A DNA stretch of 64,000 bases from Acanthochlamys bracteata (Eukaryota; Streptophyta; Magnoliopsida; Pandanales; Velloziaceae), in the NCBI GenBank assembly GCA_019914995.1, contig CM034129.1, positions 9,789,725 through 9,853,724 on the forward strand, written 5' to 3'. The notes below the pieces were generated by a model. It worked only from the letters and a program-made list of their open reading frames with translations. It did not search any database and had not been told where the DNA came from. The position numbers and the translations under genes are program-made. Every line of letters starts with the position of its first letter. Position 1 is the stretch's first letter. Below, piece after piece: positions 61,008 through 64,000 of the stretch.

Positions 61008-64000
61008 CTGAACTGGTGAGAAAAGAAATGACATGAAAGAAAGGAATGTGAAAAATTTCCCCAATAACAATTTCCCCAAAAAATTGAAAAAAAGGAGAAA
61101 TATTGAAGGCTTCTATGCGTTCTTTTTCTTCCAAAAAACAACGAGAAAAAAAAACCTGTCCATCTTGAGTATTTAATTTCCTGCCCCGTTTTTTTTCTTT
61201 TTTTTGGGTTGTGAATTAGATAGTTCTTTTGAAATTGGTTTTTTTTTTTTATGGTTTTTTTTTTCCGGTGCTTTTGGTTCTCGCCGGAGAATATAACCTT
61301 TCACCGGATGTTCGTTTCGCTATGTTGCTTAGGGATTAAGTAAGAAAACCAAGCGGAAAATTTTCTTTTTTGGATCTTCGTTTTTGACAAAAGGTGTAGA
61401 AAGTGGGTTGGGGGTTATCTTGTACATTAGACATTGTGTAAGTTATATGTTTTGCATAGCATCTTATTAGGTATATGCTGCTTTACTTTTTTGGATAGAA
61501 GGTAGATGCTTGTATCTCTTAGCGAGTTGTGTTTGTGAAAATTACTCTTGCGTTTCTGATTGTGAGCATAGTTCTCTGGTGATGGTGGTGGGGCTATTTA
61601 TGGATTGGATTGGTTAGAGGTTTGGAATGGTTGGCATCATATTTGTTCTTGTGGAGTGATTTCAAAGATGAGATACCAAAAGGATTAGGTCCGCTAGTCT
61701 TTTGCTAAGTGTTAACTTGAGAATTTGGAATCCTGAGTGATGGAGTTGTGACATTGATTTCAGGATTTATTTATAAGGTATAGCATTCAGGTTTGATGTG
61801 GGGGACTAGAAAGAGTAATTGGACAAGGAGTTCAAAAAAAGAATCATTTATGTTGATTTAAGGTTCTATTCCTGAAGTTGCCTTTGATGCTAAGGCAAGT
61901 TTCTCTCTTAGCTATTTTCTCCTTTTAGCCCTTGAATTGTTCTTCAACTGAAATATAACTCTTTCGAATTGGTCTATGTTGAATATGTTTGATATATGTA
62001 GGCTAGATGAAACAAAGTTATGCTTAGTTTAGCTTCATCAGGACTGTTGTCTGATGATTGGACCGTTTGGTTGTGTTGGCATCATTGTCAAGAAACTGCA
62101 ATCTTTATATGGATATCAGGGACATCGTGGTTAGGTGGTAACCTGGTAGTATATTTGGAATTGGAGAGTCAATATAGAATTGTTCAAAAATCGCATTCAT
62201 TTAGTTCAAGTCGTCTTATCCACTTGGTTTAACGTAGTGTTGTAAGTTGATAGTGAGATTGTTGGTCTTAAGGAGTGATGTCAATTTTGGTACACTGTTG
62301 AAATCTTAGGCAACTGGTAATTTTATATAGGAGCCACTAATCAATTTGTGACAGTTTGACCTGTGTATTTGTTTGGTTTTCTCATCCCACAGGTGTGATT
62401 TTGGGTTGGTTAATTGAGACTCAGCTGTTTTCAGCCTATATTGGTAGTGAAATTTTTTCCTGACGATCTGGTGGTTTCATTTATTCTTGCTGGCAACAAT
62501 TACTGGCTGTGGATTGTGAGATTTTGGTTGTCCTTTCTTTGGTTACTGCCTAAAGAGAGTTGCATTGCTATTTGCTGATAAGTTTTTTGTGGCTTTTTTT
62601 TTCTCGATAGCTAAAAAACGTTTGTGTTAGACGTTTATACTCATGCTTGCAAATTGATTTTGGAGATTCGTCTTCTCTATCTTCGTGTGCATCTGGTGAA
62701 TTCCAAGATCCTCTATATGATAAGTACTTTTATCAAAATCGATGTCAGTGGTCTATTAATAAAATGCAATCACAGACTTCTACCCATGTGCTCTCATTGT
62801 TCATACTCATTTTTGGTATTTAATTAATGTGGTAGAACTCTGTGACTGTCGAATTACTTTGAATTTGGATTTTATTTGTTGTGCTAATATAGACTGTTGA
62901 GTTACTTTGACTTATGGTTTGATTTTTTGTGCTTATCTATTCTTCAACATTTTACTGCTGGTGAATGTTATATGGCTTTTGTGTTTACGTCTTTTCTGAT
63001 ATTAAATAGTTCTGGGAACAATTTTTTTTCCCTTGTTTATTATAGTAGTGATCAAGTAGTTCAGCTTTTAAATAAGGAGCAGATCCGCAATAGCTCGATT
63101 ACTGCCAAGATTTCTTTGACCTGAAACGTCTGTCCAATCTTTTTTCAATCTTTTAAATGTACGATTTGCTTAGCTTAGTTTTTCTGTCTGCTTCAATTGA
63201 TCTGAAACAACGTATGTTATTTATGTTTCGGGAATCTCTGGCTTCTGTGTTTAAGGAAGTTAATAGTTGTATTAATTAGCTCGGTTGGAGTAGTAGAATC
63301 TAAAACTGACGGCGAGATCATTGGTGTCGTGTTTTTTTAAATATGATGATCCCTTGCATGTTTAAGGCAGTGGCTATCCATATTGACATTGAGCGAGAGA
63401 CGCAGATTCTAAACGTGGTTTATAAGCTTATGAGCATGTTTGAATTCATTTAAGTTAAATATTTATTGAAATACGGAGTTCAGTTTTATTGCTAAGACAA
63501 GTTTGGAGTGTGTTTAGATGTAATTACTTTATTTATTTATAAAGCTGAAGATATTGTTTGGTAAAAAAAGAACTTCATAAATTTAAAGGGAATATGAAAA
63601 ACTGAAAGTAAGTGATGTATTTGTTAAACTCGTATATTTTTTCAATTTATAATTTATGTTTTACTTTTTAAATATAAGTCATTTCTAAATATATTTAATG
63701 TTAATTTATAAAGACTTTGAATTAAGTTTAATATATAATATATTTGTAGTTATTTATAATGAATAATTAATTAGATTGCGAACGTAATTTTTAATTTTTT
63801 GGAGGAAAAGAACTTTTTAAAGTAGAGATATTTTTAATTTTTTCAAAAAATAATATCATGAAGAAGCTATTTATTTTGAAAACTACGATTCATAATATTA
63901 AGAAAAAAAAGAAATAAGCGATTTATTATGAAAAATTAAACATATATTTAAATATTTTATGCGGCGATTATAAGCTGCTTATTTGGACAAATAAACATAT
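61008..64000. other. Region without a supportable gene
   Basis: A T-rich, intron-like stretch to about 63,300 follows the gene at 60267 and may be a spliced 3'UTR or a downstream transcript. The last 600 bp are AT-rich. Its open frames show no recognisable protein content. Confidence 0.45.

Noticed and set aside
60483-61079. 198-codon minus-strand frame opposite the gene at 60267
   Set aside because: Antisense shadow; low-complexity Ser/Phe content and no homologous pattern.

Overview
This is a nuclear chromosome window from a eudicot plant. Intergenic DNA is AT-rich. Most genes have short exons with GT-AG introns, and the recognisable proteins (an SF1 splicing factor with a plant-type RRM, two DUF579 wall-polysaccharide methyltransferase-family proteins, a plastid-type DUF493 protein, a plant EXS protein) are typical of land plants. 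I see no bacterial, organellar or viral block, no rRNA or tRNA gene, and no CRISPR array.

Layout, left to right. 1-9.09 kb: no supportable gene; the part next to SF1 lies downstream of its stop codon and may hold spliced 3'UTR. 9.09-11.34 kb (-): intronless CDS of SF1, the branch-point-binding protein. 11.5-14.5 kb: AT-rich, with a 198-bp tandem duplication and a MITE. 14.59-14.91 kb (-): small DnaJ-type zinc-finger protein. 15-18 kb: AT-rich, with a fold-back element. 18.26-19.78 kb (-): broken ribonucleotide reductase small-subunit gene interrupted by a MITE, with a second full-length MITE just upstream. 20.2-21.0 kb: first of four copies of a dispersed non-autonomous element. 21.25-24.37 kb (+): seven-exon gene for an unrecognised 181-aa protein. 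25.5-26.8 kb: an orphan exon-like segment (-) and a dead C-terminal fragment of an INDETERMINATE-domain (SGR5-like) transcription factor (+). 26.94-31.01 kb (-): ALKBH1, seven exons, one with a GC donor. 31.62-34.30 kb (+): DUF493 plastid-type protein, divergent from ALKBH1 across a region of about 600 bp.

34.87-35.74 and 37.99-38.93 kb (-): two DUF579 genes, one GXM-like with intact motifs and one divergent. 40.26-41.11 kb: inverted copy of the dispersed element. 41.67-43.45 kb (+): two-exon plant membrane protein (DUF7733-like). 45.5-55.84 kb (+): EXS-domain (XPR1/ERD1-type) membrane protein without an SPX domain, with 13 coding exons and a 3.3-kb 5'UTR intron carrying a duplicated splice-acceptor segment. 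56-60 kb: AT-rich, with a GC-rich inverted repeat and MITEs. 60.27-61.01 kb (+): plant-specific protein of unknown function. 61-64 kb: no supported gene.

The genes belong to unrelated pathways: RNA splicing, nucleic-acid demethylation, xylan modification, membrane transport and plastid functions. I find no cluster or operon-like system. The main interest is in gene decay, element-driven remodelling and splice-site oddities. Exon structures were assembled by hand from splice motifs and frame continuity, checked by matching phases and by remembered homologues, not by alignment.
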